Assembly: GCF_013466785.1 (NCBI RefSeq)
Contig: NZ_CP059163.1
Coordinates: 1,798,001 to 1,862,000, forward strand
Reading direction: 5' to 3'
DNA length: 64,000 nucleotides
From: Nocardioides marinisabuli
Lineage (GTDB): Bacteria; Actinomycetota; Actinomycetes; Propionibacteriales; Nocardioidaceae
Both the position numbers and the translations under genes were made by a program. Positions 9,201 to 17,806 of this stretch are shown in pieces. A model generated the notes under the pieces. The model had not been told where the DNA came from and did not search any database. It saw nothing but the letters and a program-made list of their open reading frames with translations. Numbering within the stretch: the first letter of the stretch is position 1; every line of letters begins with the position of its first letter.

Positions 9201-9612
9201 GGTCTTCACCGCCCACGCCGTCGGTCGTGAGCGCGCCGGGCCCCGGCGGGCCCTGGCCGGCCCGCTCGACCACCGGGCCGAGGAGTGGCTGCGCCGCCTC
9301 GTCGAGCTGCGCGACCTCGGTCTGCGTCGTCCGCTGCCGCTGCCCGTGGCCACCTCCGCCGCCTGGGCCGAGGCCCACGCCCGCACCCTGCTGGGCGACG
9401 ACGTCTCGCCCGAGGAGCAGGCGCGCAAGGCGTGGGAGACCGACCCGCACCACCCCTACGGCATCCAGGGCGAGGACGCCGACCCCTACCACCGGCGGGC
9501 CTTCGGCGAGCGGGCCGACCTCTCGGTGCTGCTGGACGCCGGGCTGGGTGAGCACGCGTGGACCCTGTGGGAGCCGCTGCTCACCGGTGGCGAGAGGGTG
9601 GGGCCGCTGTGA
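6271..9612 (+). CDS. recC: Exodeoxyribonuclease V subunit gamma (RecC)
   Basis: RecC is the non-catalytic helicase-like subunit of RecBCD, which resects double-strand breaks and, in well-studied systems, reads Chi. The protein has 1113 residues, about the usual length, and opens with the typical VVVPAKGVERWVTQRLSHTLG-like segment (about residues 30-50). A further family block lies at RNFRTGTLTVCTMVPMRSVP-like sequence near nucleotide 8175. GTG 6271 is preceded 6 nt away by GATGCT, a weak -10, so it may be leaderless. It overlaps recB by 4 nt. Unlike its partners recB and recD it is uninterrupted. Confidence 0.93.
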   Translation: MPLHLHRATRTDRLVDGLGALLAEPLADPFAEEVVVVPAKGVERWVTQRLSHTLGTGPRGSDGICAGVRFLTPRSLVSLLLDRDRDDPWDPDRLVWPLLATIDASLDEPWCATLAQHLGHGRDGDDAELRRDRRWSVARRLAGLLSSYAVQRPSLVTDWREGRDTDGWGGDLPDDLAWQPELWRRLLERVPADPPDVRLARTVAALEAGGDGLDLPGRLSLFGHTRLPAGEVALLGALARRREVHLWLPQPSPRLWEALADVEGPVRRRADRSTERTGHPLLASLGRDTRELARTLAPLAPHDEPVPEPDEAPTTLLGLLQHDLRANHAPTPEERASRVHDPADRSLQVHACHGPARQVDVLREVLVGLLEDDPSLQPRDILVMCPDIETYAPLVSAGFGLAEAVEDTPGGGHPAHRLRVRLADRALSSTNPLLALAGRLVELAGGRVTASDVLDLASSPPCRLRFGLGDDDLDRVARWVGSAGIRWGLDAPHRAAFSMARFEHNTWRAGLDRVLLGVAMSEDDHRRVGRGLPLDDVGSSDIDLVGRLAELVDRLDTCVSALSTAEDAATWMSALADGVRSLGDVEPDDAWQLAQLDTELSRAAASAADGPGVRLRLADVRALLVSRLGGRPTRANFRTGTLTVCTMVPMRSVPHRVVCLVGLDDGVFPRSLAPDGDDVLARDPLTGERDVRSEDRQLLLDALLSATETLVVTYTGANEHSGASRPPAVPLGEVLDAADRTCAAPVRQQVLTHHPLQPHDARNLTPAGLLPHDPRPFSFDTAALGGARAAVAERVPPAPLLDGDLPAQPPGDVTLAELRSFFLHPVRSFLRQRLDVSTPLEPDEVGDAIPVSLDALQAWAVGDHLLREVLAGQDPVAVMTAEQLRGTLPPGVLGEQALRGVVEESQKLFERTADLRVGAPRTLDVDVDLGDGRRLTGTVTGVHGSKVLSLGYSRLRAKQRLGSWIDLLALSAAHPDEVFTAHAVGRERAGPRRALAGPLDHRAEEWLRRLVELRDLGLRRPLPLPVATSAAWAEAHARTLLGDDVSPEEQARKAWETDPHHPYGIQGEDADPYHRRAFGERADLSVLLDAGLGEHAWTLWEPLLTGGERVGPL

Positions 9613-12600
9613 GCACACCCGCCCGGCCCGACCCTGCGGTCACCGGCTTCGACGTCTGCACGCCCGACCTGCCCGCCCCGGGCACCACCACGCTGCTCGA
9701 GGCCAGCGCCGGCACCGGCAAGACCTGGACCATCGGCGCCCTGGTCACCCGCTACGTCGTCGAGGGCACCGCCCGCCTCGACGACATGCTCGTGGTGACG
9801 TTCGGGCGGGCCGCCAGCCAGGAGCTGCGCGAACGGGTCCGGGCCCAGCTCGTCGAGGCCGAGCGGGCCCTGGCCGGGGACCCCGACGTGCCCGCCGGCA
9901 CCGACCTGCTGCGCCTGCTGGTCGGCGACGGGAGCGACCGGGAGGTGCGCCACCGCCGCGTCCTCGAGGCGCTCGCCGGCTTCGACGCGGCCACCATCGC
10001 CACCACCCACCAGTTCTGCGCCCTGGTGCTCGAGTCGCTGGGCGTCGCCGGCGACACCGACGCCCGGGCCCGGCTCGTCGAGGACCTCGACGACCTGCTG
10101 CGCGAGGTCGTCGACGACCTCTACCTGCGGGCCTTCGCCTACGCCGAGGGCGACCCGGTCTTCAGCCACGCCGACGCCCTGGCCATCGCACGGGCCGCCG
10201 TCGGCGACCCCCAGGCCCGCCTCGAGCCGGCCGACGCCGACCCCGCCACCCCGGCCGGGCGGCGGGTGGCCTTCGCCCGAGCCGTGCGCGACGAGCTCGA
10301 CCTGCGCAAGCGCCGCCTGGGCGTGCTGTCCTACGACGACCTGCTGGTCCAGCTCGCCCACGCCCTCGAGGAGCCCGGCTCCCCGGCCCGCAGCCGCATG
10401 CAGGAGCGCTGGCAGCTGGTGCTCGTCGACGAGTTCCAGGACACCGACCCGGTGCAGTGGACCGTGCTCGACCGCGCGTTCAGCGGCGTGGCGACCATGG
10501 TGCTGATCGGCGACCCCAAGCAGGCCATCTACGCCTTCCGCGGCGGCGACGTCACGACGTACCTCGCCGCGGCCCGCAGCGCCGACCGGCACGAGACCCT
10601 GGCGGTCAACTGGCGCAGCGACGGCGCCCTGCTCGAGGCCACCCAGGAGCTCCTCGCCGGCGCCCAGCTCGGCGACGAGCAGATCGTCGTGCACCCGGTC
10701 ACCGCCCACCACCAGGAGCGCCGCCTCCTGGGCGCCCCGGTGGCCGCGCCGCTGCGCCTGCGGGCGGTGCGCCGCGAGACCTTCCGGCGCGGGCCCGGCG
10801 TCGCCCTGCCGGTCGCCCAGGTGCGCCCGCACGTCGCCCGCGACCTGGCCCTCGACGTGCGCCGCCTGCTGGCCTCAGGCGCCACCTTCGACGGCCGACC
10901 GCTCGAGCCCCGCGACGTCGCGGTCATCTCCTACCGCCACGCCGACCTGGCCGCCGCCCAGCGCGCGCTGCTCGAGGAGGGCGTCCCCGCCGTGATCGCC
11001 GGCGGCGGCAGCGTCTTCGCCCCCGGCCGCGGTGGAGTGGCTGAGCCTGCTGGAGGCCCTCGAGCAGCCGCACCGCAGCGCCCGGGTCCGCGCGGCCGCC
11101 CTGACCTGCTTCCTCGGCCGCACGGCCGCCGAGCTCGCCGGCGACCCCGGACCGGGCGGACGCACGCCCGACGACGTCACCGACGACGTCGCCGACGTGC
11201 TGCGCCGCTGGGCCGACCTGGCCGCCCGCCGCGGCGTCGCCGCGGTGATGGAGGCCGCCTCGGCCGGCGGCCTGCCCGCCCGGGTGCTGCGCGAGGTCGG
11301 CGGCGAGCGGCGCCTGACCGACCTGCGCCACATCGGCGAGGCGCTCCACGAGACCGCCCAGCGCGAGCACCTCGGCCTGGTCTCGCTGCTGGCCTGGCTG
11401 CGCGAGCAGGTCGCCGAGGGCCGCGCCGGGCGGGGTGCCGAGCGCACCCGGCGCCTCGACTCCGACGCCGCCGCCGTGCAGCTGGTGACCATCCACGCCA
11501 GCAAGGGCCTGCAGTACCCCGTGGTCTACCTGCCCGCACTCGCCGACCGGTTCGTGCCCAAGCCGGTGCGTCCGCTCTTCCACGACGACGACGGCGAGCG
11601 GTGCCTCGACGTCGGCGGCCCGCGCGACGCCGGCGCCGACGGCTGGGGCGACAGCGTGCGCCGCTGGGGCGACGAGGAGGCGGGGGAGTGGCTGCGGCTG
11701 CTCTACGTGGCGATGACCCGTGCGCAGTCACAGGTCGTGTGCTGGTGGGCGCCGACCAAGAACGCGCCGGCCTCGCCGCTGCACCGGCTGCTCGCGCGGG
11801 CGGAGGGCGAGCCGGTGGTGCCGCGCACGCCGCCGGTGCCCTCCGACGACGAGGTCGTCGGCCTCTTCGGCGCCTGGGCCCGGCGCGGTGGCCCGGCGCC
11901 CGAGGCGGCGCTGTGGGCCGACCCGCCGCCGGTGCCCGCGCCCGGCGCGCCGCCCCCGCTCGCGGCGCGCCGCTTCGGGCGCGCCGTCGACACGGCGTGG
12001 CGGCGCACGTCGTACTCGGCGCTGACCGCGACCCTGACCGCCGACCCGTCCACGGCCCCCACGGGCGGCGGGACCGGGCCGGGCGTGGGCAGCGAGCCGG
12101 AGCGCACCCCCCAGGACGACGAGCCCGTCACGGCGGTGCCGGTCCTGCCCCCGACGCTCGCGCCGCAGCCGGTCCCGGCGCAGCTGCAGGTCGCCTCCCC
12201 GATGGCCGACCTGCCGGTCGGGGCCACCTTCGGGTCCCTGGTGCACGGCGTGCTCGAGCACGCCGACCCCGCGGCGCCCGACCTGCACGCCGAGCTGCTG
12301 GGCCACGTGCGCGAGCAGCTCGTCTGGTGGCCCGTCGACGTCGACCCGGAGGCGCTGGCCGGGGCCCTGGTCACGGTGTGCGACTCCCCGCTCGGCAGCG
12401 CCGCGCCCGGGGTGCGGCTGCGCGACGTCGCGCTGGGCGACCGGCTGCGCGAGATGGACTTCGAGCTGCCGCTCTCGGGTGGCGACCTGGCTGCCCCGCT
12501 CCAGGGCGGGCCCGAGGTGCGCCTGGGCGACCTGGCACCGCTGCTGCTGGAGCACCTGCCCGCCGGCGACCCGGTGCGCGGCTACGCCGCCGCGCTCGAG

Positions 12601-13035
12601 CAGCCGGCCCTGGGCGACCAGCCCCTGCGCGGCTACCTGACCGGCTCGGTCGACGTCGTGCTGCGCACCGCTGGCGCGGGCGGGGCGCCGCGCTACCTGG
12701 TGGTCGACTACAAGACCAACTGGCTGGGCCCGCCCGACGAGCCGCTGACCGCGCACGCCTACCGGCCCGAGGCGCTCGACGCGGCGATGACGCACTCCGA
12801 CTACCCGCTCCAGGCGCTGCTCTACGCGGTGGTCCTGCACCGCTTCCTGCGCTGGCGCCAGCCGGGCTACGACCCCGCGCAGCACCTGGGCGGGGTGCTC
12901 TACCTCTACCTGCGCGGCATGTGCGGGGCAGAGACCCCGCTCGTCGACGGCGAGCCCTGCGGGGTCTTCCGCTGGACGCCGCCGGTGGCGCTGCTCGAGG
13001 CGGTCTCGGACCTGCTGGACGGAGGACGGCCATGA
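9609..13035 (+). pseudogene. recB: Exodeoxyribonuclease V subunit beta (RecB), apparent frameshift
   Basis: RecB is the 3'-5' helicase and nuclease subunit. GTG 9609 overlaps the recC stop. The first part has Walker A (EASAGTGKTW, residues 31-40) and Walker B (VLVDEFQDTDPVQW near nt 10420). The reading frame breaks near 11025 in a run of C and G, just after GGGSVFAP, and resumes one frame over at VEWLSLLEALEQPHR (11032). The second part has the helicase motif TIHASKGLQYP, the nuclease motifs GSLVHGVLEH (near 12235) and VVDYKTNW (near 12705), and ends at 13035. One extra base, or two lost, explains the break. Both halves keep all key motifs, so this is either a recent lesion or a sequence error. 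Confidence 0.85.
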
Positions 13036-14934
13036 CCAGCCCGACGAGCACGACGGGCACCGGCGCCGTGGCGGGAGCGGGCGAGCCGCCCGAGCCGCTG
13101 CCCGCCCACGACCAGCGCCGGGTGCGCTCGGCGACCGTCTGCTGGCCGGCTTCAACGACACCGGCCTGCTCGAGGCCGCCGACGTCCACGTCGCCCGCCG
13201 GGTCTCGGCGCTGGCCGGTGAGGACGACGAGCAGGTGCAGCTCGCGCTCGCCCTGGCGGTGCGCGGGGTGCGCTCCGGCTCGGTGTGCGTCGACCTCGCG
13301 GCGGCGCCCGCCCTGCTCGAGCACGCCGGGTGGCCCGACCCGGCCGGCTGGGTCGAGGCGGTGGCGGCCTCGCCGCTGGTCGACCAGGGGGTGCTGCACC
13401 TGGAGGACGGCACCGTCTACCTCGACCGCTACCACCGCCTCGAGAGCCAGGTCTGCGACGACCTCGTCGAGCGGGTGGGCGCCCGGCCCCCGGTGGTCGA
13501 CGCGGCGGCCCTCGACGCGGCGCGCGCCCGCATCCGTGGTGACCGGCTCAGCGAGCAGCAGGAGCGCGCCGCCGTCGGTGCGGTCGGGCGCTGGACCACC
13601 GTGCTGACCGGCGGTCCCGGCACCGGCAAGACCACCACCATCGCGCGGCTGCTGGTGCTGCTCGCCGACCAGGCCGCCGCCCGCGGCGAGCGGTTCTCGG
13701 TGGCGCTGACGGCCCCCACCGGCAAGGCCGCCACCCGGTTGCAGGAGGCGGTGCTCGACGAGCTCGCCGGTCTCGACCCGGCCGACCGCGAGCGGGTCGG
13801 TCGCCCCGAGGCGATGACGCTGCACCGGCTGCTCGGCTGGCGGCCCGACAACGCCACCCGGTTCCGCCACCACCGCGGCAACCGGCTCAAGCACGACCTC
13901 GTCGTGGTCGACGAGTCGTCGATGGTCGAGCTGACGATGATGGGGCGTCTGCTCGAGGCGGTGCGCCCGCAGGCGCGGCTGGTCCTGGTCGGCGACCCGC
14001 GCCAGCTCACCTCGGTCGGCGCCGGCGCGGTGCTGGCCGACGTGGTGCGCGGCTTCGGCGACCACTTCGGCGAGGGCACCGACGACTCGCCCGTCGCCTC
14101 GCTGACCGAGAACTTCCGCTCCACCGAGGACATCAAGCAGCTGGCCGAGGCGCTGCGCGCCGGCGACGCCGACGAGGTGCTGGCCACGCTGCGCCGGCCC
14201 AGCGACGAGGTCGAGCTCGTCGAGCGCGGCCGGCGGGGCGCGGTGGCGGGCGCGGCGGCGGGCCCGGACGGGCGAGGTGCTCTCCGGCGCGCTGCGCCAG
14301 CACTCCCTCGACTGGCCCTGCGGTGGGGCCACGCGCCGTGGCCGGCGAGCACGAGCTGGCGGTCGCGGCCCTCGACGACCACCGGCTGCTGTGCGCCCAC
14401 CGCGACGGGCCCTACGGCGTGCGCTCGTGGAACCGGCAGGTCGAGCGGTGGCTGGCCGACGACGTCGGCGAGCCCGTGCTCGGCCAGTGGTACGTCGGGC
14501 GCCCCCTGCTGGTGACCACCAACGACTACGCGCTGGAGGTCTACAACGGCGAGACCGGCGCGGTGGTGCGCGCCCCCGACGGTCGGCTGCGGGCCTGGAT
14601 CTCCGGCTCCGAGCGGCTGCGCGACTTCTCACCGGCCCGCCTCGAGGACGTCGAGACGATGCACGCGATGACCGTGCACAAGAGCCAGGGCAGCCAGGCG
14701 GCCCACGTCACCGTGCTGCTGCCCGAGGCCGACTCGCGGCTGCTGACGCGCGAGCTGTTCTACACCGCCATCACCCGGGCCCAGCAGCAGGTGCGGGTGG
14801 TCGCCTCGGAGGCCGCGGTGCGCGCCGCGGTGGCCCGCGAGGCACAGCGGGCCTCGGGGCTGCGCGACCGGCTGGCGCGGCGGCTCGCGGCCGCCGACCG
14901 CGCGCGTCACGTGCCCGCAACACACGAGGGCTAG
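13032..14934 (+). pseudogene. recD: Exodeoxyribonuclease V subunit alpha (RecD), several apparent frameshifts
   Basis: RecD is the 5'-3' helicase subunit. ATG 13032 overlaps the recB stop. The frame starts well (AHDQRRVRSA) but must shift near 13130 to reach LLAGFNDTGLLEAADVHVA. The middle part has Walker A (GGPGTGKTTT near 13612) and VVVDESSMV. The frame is lost again between about 14220 and 14325, where pieces of family-like sequence occur in more than one frame (for example EVLSGALRQHSLD). It resumes at AVAGEHELAVAALDDHRLL and has motif TVHKSQGSQ near 14670. Each break is repaired by adding single bases in GC-rich runs. Confidence 0.85.
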
Positions 14935-14937
14935 GGT
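14932..14937 (+). promoter_or_regulatory. -10 box (TAGGGT) of a leaderless ACT-protein transcript
   Basis: TAGGGT overlaps the recD stop codon and ends 6 nt before GTG 14944. Confidence 0.6.
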
Positions 14938-14943
14938 CGTTGC

Positions 14944-15549
14944 GTGTCCTTCCTTCTGCGTGTCGAGCTGCCCGACGTCCCCGGTTCGCTGGGCCGCCTG
15001 GCGAGCGCCATCGGTGAGGCGGGCGGCGACATCGAGGCGATCGAGATCGTCGAGAAGCGCGACGACGTGGCCGTCGACGACGTGCTGCTCGACCTGGTGC
15101 CCGGCACCATGCCCGACACCATCGTCTCGGCCTGCCACGCGCTGCCCGATGTCCGCGTGGTCTGGATCAGCCGGTACGCCGCCGGCGGCAACCTCTTCCT
15201 CGACCTCGAGGCCGTCGAGGAGCTGACCGCCAGCCCGGCCCAGGCGATCAACCGGCTCGTCGACCTGCTGCCGGTCACCTTCCGTGCCGACTGGGCCGCC
15301 CGCGTGCACCGCGCCGACGGCATCCTGCACGCCACCGACGCGGCCCCGCCCGAGCTGCCGTTCGTCGAGGTCGTGCGCACCAAGCGCATCGAGATCGACG
15401 GCGATGACAACAACATCTACGTCGCCGCCGACCTCAGCGGCAACGAGGTCGTGCTGCTGGGCCGCCGCGGCGGCCCCGAGTTCCTGGACTCCGAGCTCGC
15501 CCGGGTCGGCCACCTGGCCGCCCTCGCGGTCAGCATCGCCCGCCCCTGA
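14944..15549 (+). CDS. ACT-domain-containing protein
   Basis: A 201-residue cytosolic protein with an N-terminal ACT domain (about residues 1-75; FLLRVELPDVPGSLGRLASAIGEAGGDIEAIE has the typical regulatory fold pattern). ACT domains usually bind amino acids. The C-terminal 100 residues have no domain I recognise, though DDNNIYVAADLSGNEVVLLGRR suggests a second small beta-rich domain. GTG 14944 is positioned by TAGGGT 6 nt upstream. It is a stand-alone gene with no attached enzyme, so a regulatory role is a guess. Confidence 0.8.
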   Translation: MSFLLRVELPDVPGSLGRLASAIGEAGGDIEAIEIVEKRDDVAVDDVLLDLVPGTMPDTIVSACHALPDVRVVWISRYAAGGNLFLDLEAVEELTASPAQAINRLVDLLPVTFRADWAARVHRADGILHATDAAPPELPFVEVVRTKRIEIDGDDNNIYVAADLSGNEVVLLGRRGGPEFLDSELARVGHLAALAVSIARP

Positions 15550-15554
15550 CTCCC

Positions 15555-15612
15555 GCCGACCCGGCGCAGATCTCGCGCCGACCCGGCGCAGATCTCGCGC
15601 CGACCCGGCCCG
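15555..15612. repeat. Tandem 22-bp repeat, about 2.5 units
   Basis: The unit GCCGACCCGGCGCAGATCTC plus GC begins at 15555, 15577 and (partial) 15599, exact to the base in the first two copies. It lies between the ACT-protein stop and the -10 box of menB. Same core as the arrays near 0.50 and 31.9 kb but with a different 7-nt variable part. No inverted copies are seen here. Confidence 0.85.
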
Positions 15613-15637
15613 TTCCGACACCTCGTGGGGGCGCCGA

Positions 15638-15643
15638 TAGCCT
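15638..15643 (+). promoter_or_regulatory. -10 box (TAGCCT) of menB
   Basis: TAGCCT ends 7 nt before ATG 15651, a leaderless arrangement directly after the 22-bp repeat array. Confidence 0.55.
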
Positions 15644-15650
15644 GCTCGTC

Positions 15651-16568
15651 ATGAGCGCCATCGACGGGGTGTCGGAGATCTTCGACGCCGAGGCCTGGGA
15701 CGTCGTGCCCGGCTTCGAGGACCTGACCGACCTGACCTACCACCGGGCCCGCGCCCACGGCACCGTGCGGGTCGCCTTCGACCGGCCAGACGTGCTCAAC
15801 GCGTTCCGCCCGCACACCGTCGACGAGCTGCTGCGGGTGCTCGAGCACGCCCGCACCACCAGCGACGTCGGGTGCGTGCTGCTGACCGGCAACGGCCCCA
15901 GCGACAAGAACGGCAAGTGGGCCTTCTGCACCGGCGGCGACCAGCGCATCCGCGGTCGCGCCGGCTACCAGTACGCCGAGGGCGAGAGCGCCGAGACCGT
16001 CGACAAGGCCCGCCTGGGGCGGCTGCACATCCTCGAGGTCCAGCGCCTGATCCGCTTCATGCCCAAGATCGTCATCTGCGTGGTCCCCGGTTGGACCGCC
16101 GGCGGCGGGCACTCGCTGCACGTGGTCTGCGACCTGACCCTGGCCAGCGCCGAGGAGGCCCGCTTCAAGCAGACCGACGCCGACGTCGGCTCCTTCGACG
16201 GCGGCTTCGGGTCGGCGTACCTGGCCCGCCAGGTGGGGCAGAAGAAGGCCCGCGAGATCTTCTTCCTCGGCCAGACCTACTCCGCCCAGGACGGCGTCGA
16301 GATGGGCACCGTCAACAAGGCCGTGCCGCACGCCGAGCTCGAGGCCACCGCCCTGGAGTGGGGCCGGCTGGTCAACGGCAAGAGCCCGACCGCGCAGCGG
16401 ATGCTGAAGTACTCCTTCAACGCCATCGACGACGGTCTGGTCGGCCAGCAGCTCTTCGCCGGCGAGACCACGCGTCTGGCGTACATGACCGACGAGGCCG
16501 CCGAGGGCCGCGACCAGTTCCTCGAGAAGCGCGACCCCGACTGGTCGCCCTACCCCTGGTACTACTAA
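15651..16568 (+). CDS. menB: 1,4-dihydroxy-2-naphthoyl-CoA synthase
   Basis: Crotonase-fold enzyme that closes the second ring of the menaquinone head group from o-succinylbenzoyl-CoA; cytosolic. The 305 residues match the long actinobacterial MenB form. Typical segments are visible: KWAFCTGGDQRIRG (about 85-98), GWTAGGGHSLHVVCDL (about 145-160), DVGSFDGGFGSAYLARQVGQK and the C-terminal PDWSPYPWYY. ATG 15651 is set by TAGCCT 7 nt upstream. No other menaquinone gene is in the window. It is followed by the foreign-looking sulfotransferase gene. Confidence 0.96.
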   Translation: MSAIDGVSEIFDAEAWDVVPGFEDLTDLTYHRARAHGTVRVAFDRPDVLNAFRPHTVDELLRVLEHARTTSDVGCVLLTGNGPSDKNGKWAFCTGGDQRIRGRAGYQYAEGESAETVDKARLGRLHILEVQRLIRFMPKIVICVVPGWTAGGGHSLHVVCDLTLASAEEARFKQTDADVGSFDGGFGSAYLARQVGQKKAREIFFLGQTYSAQDGVEMGTVNKAVPHAELEATALEWGRLVNGKSPTAQRMLKYSFNAIDDGLVGQQLFAGETTRLAYMTDEAAEGRDQFLEKRDPDWSPYPWYY

Positions 16569-16598
16569 CGCGGCCGAGCAGCGCGACAGCTCGAGGCG

Positions 16599-17468
16599 CT
16601 AGCGAGACAGACGCCGGGCCATGCGGTCGGCTACGTCCTGAGCCGACATGTCCTTACGTAGGACACGGGCGAGGGTCCACCCGCCCGTGTCGATCGTCGA
16701 TTCGCTCGCGAGGTCCCCGAAGTCGTCGGCGTAGTACTCCACGAGTGCCGCGACATCGCGAGCCGTGGGGGCCGCAGCGCCAGGAGCGCCGGACGACGGG
16801 TTGGCCCGGACCGGGGACAACGGCTTTCGGAACGGGCTCAGACCGAGGAAGTTTAAGCATCGGCGCGCCAACGCATCCTGCTGTGTCACCACCTCTTCGA
16901 AGTCGACCTGCAGCACCTGCTCGTCCGGAAAGTAGTCCCGCAGCCGCCGCAGCTGGTGGGCGTACAACCCGCGAGGCAGGACAGTTAGCTGACGCACCTC
17001 GCGGGCGGGCACTTCTTGGGAGGCTTTGCCGGGAAGTTTCGCCGGGTGGCGCGTTTGATCAGAGACGAGTTCCGAGAAGCTCGGGTACCGCCTGCCGGTA
17101 CTCAAGGCTCGCGCATACGTCATGAGCCACTGCGAGAAGGCTCGATCAATGGGGTCGCGCAAAGAGACAATGATCTTCGCTGAGCTGTTGTAGCGGCGCA
17201 GCCGCGGGAGCGCCTCGGGCCAGAACAAATAAGAGGGTGTCGCGTCGATCCCGAATCGCTGCCGGGGCTTCGTGCGGTTCGCCAAGTACGATGAATAGTC
17301 GGGCATGGACCAGTCACGGGTTTCGTCGTCGAAGAAGTGCCGTTCCTTCGGTCCGGAACCCGCGACCGCGGGATGGCGCGCCAAGATCGCGAACAGCGTG
17401 CTGGTGCCTGCCTTCTGGGCCCCGACGATGAAGCACTCGAAGGGAAGCTTCTCGGCCGCCTCGTCCAC
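16599..17468 (-). CDS. PAPS-dependent sulfotransferase domain protein
   Basis: A 289-residue sulfotransferase-fold protein that would move sulfate from PAPS to an unknown acceptor. The 5'-phosphosulfate loop FIVGAQKAGTSTLF lies at about residues 12-25, and the 3'-phosphate motif SLRDPIDRAFSQW about 100 residues later. I start at GTG 17468 because TATGCT sits 6 nt upstream with a CTGAAC -35-like box 18 nt further back; the frame stays open to 17672. Codon use is clearly more AT-rich than neighbours (AAA, TTT, TAT codons are frequent), which points to horizontal transfer. Acceptor could be a glycan, lipid or small molecule. Confidence 0.82.
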   Translation of the reverse strand: MDEAAEKLPFECFIVGAQKAGTSTLFAILARHPAVAGSGPKERHFFDDETRDWSMPDYSSYLANRTKPRQRFGIDATPSYLFWPEALPRLRRYNSSAKIIVSLRDPIDRAFSQWLMTYARALSTGRRYPSFSELVSDQTRHPAKLPGKASQEVPAREVRQLTVLPRGLYAHQLRRLRDYFPDEQVLQVDFEEVVTQQDALARRCLNFLGLSPFRKPLSPVRANPSSGAPGAAAPTARDVAALVEYYADDFGDLASESTIDTGGWTLARVLRKDMSAQDVADRMARRLSR

Positions 17469-17474
17469 CTCTAG

Positions 17475-17480
17475 AGCATA
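17475..17480 (-). promoter_or_regulatory. -10 box (TATGCT) of the sulfotransferase gene
   Basis: On the minus strand TATGCT ends 6 nt before GTG 17468; CTGAAC lies 18 nt upstream as a possible -35. Confidence 0.6.
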
Positions 17481-17794
17481 GCCGGGCTCGACGCAGCTGT
17501 TCAGCCTAGTGCGGCGGGCTCGGACGCCACTGCCTCGGACACCGAGAGGCGACAGGAGCCCGAGAACGAGACCATGGACGACACATATGAAGCGGAGTAG
17601 GACCGGTTCGACGCGATGGTCCCAGTCCCACAGGGAAACCGTCGCAACCGGGGGAGCGACTACCACTCGCAAACATCAGCTCTCAGGCCGAGGGCGCGTG
17701 CAGGTCGAGGCCACGACCACCTCCGTCGAGGGGCTCGTCGTGAACTTCGATCTCACCGTGGTGTCCTGACTCACACGCCCCGCAACGACGGGCC

Positions 17795-17800
17795 TACCCT
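17795..17800 (+). promoter_or_regulatory. -10 box (TACCCT) of the sirtuin gene
   Basis: TACCCT ends 6 nt before GTG 17807, again a leaderless layout. Confidence 0.55.
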
Positions 17801-17806
17801 GGGCGC

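Larger units (their letters stand above)
17469..17806. other. Gene-poor gap with possible coding debris beside the sulfotransferase gene
   Basis: This 338-bp stretch holds the sulfotransferase promoter (17475-17480) and the sirtuin promoter (17795-17800). In between, several short frames start but none has a ribosome site or family resemblance. The longest runs from 17509 to the TGA at 17769 and ends in a credible-looking tail (EGLVVNFDLTVVS). Base composition is lower in GC than the surroundings. I read it as debris of a transferred segment, without firm evidence. Confidence 0.4.

Noticed and set aside
8146..9618. Long antisense frame inside recC/recB
   Set aside because: Low-complexity Gly/Gln/Val-rich shadow of a well-supported recC; no start signal.
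11015..11040. Programmed ribosomal frameshift in recB
   Set aside because: No slippery heptamer or downstream structure known for recB, and several other apparent one-base breaks in the window make error or mutation simpler.
17509..17769. 86-codon frame beside the sulfotransferase gene
   Set aside because: No ribosome site, no family resemblance, Arg/Thr-rich composition; kept only as possible debris.
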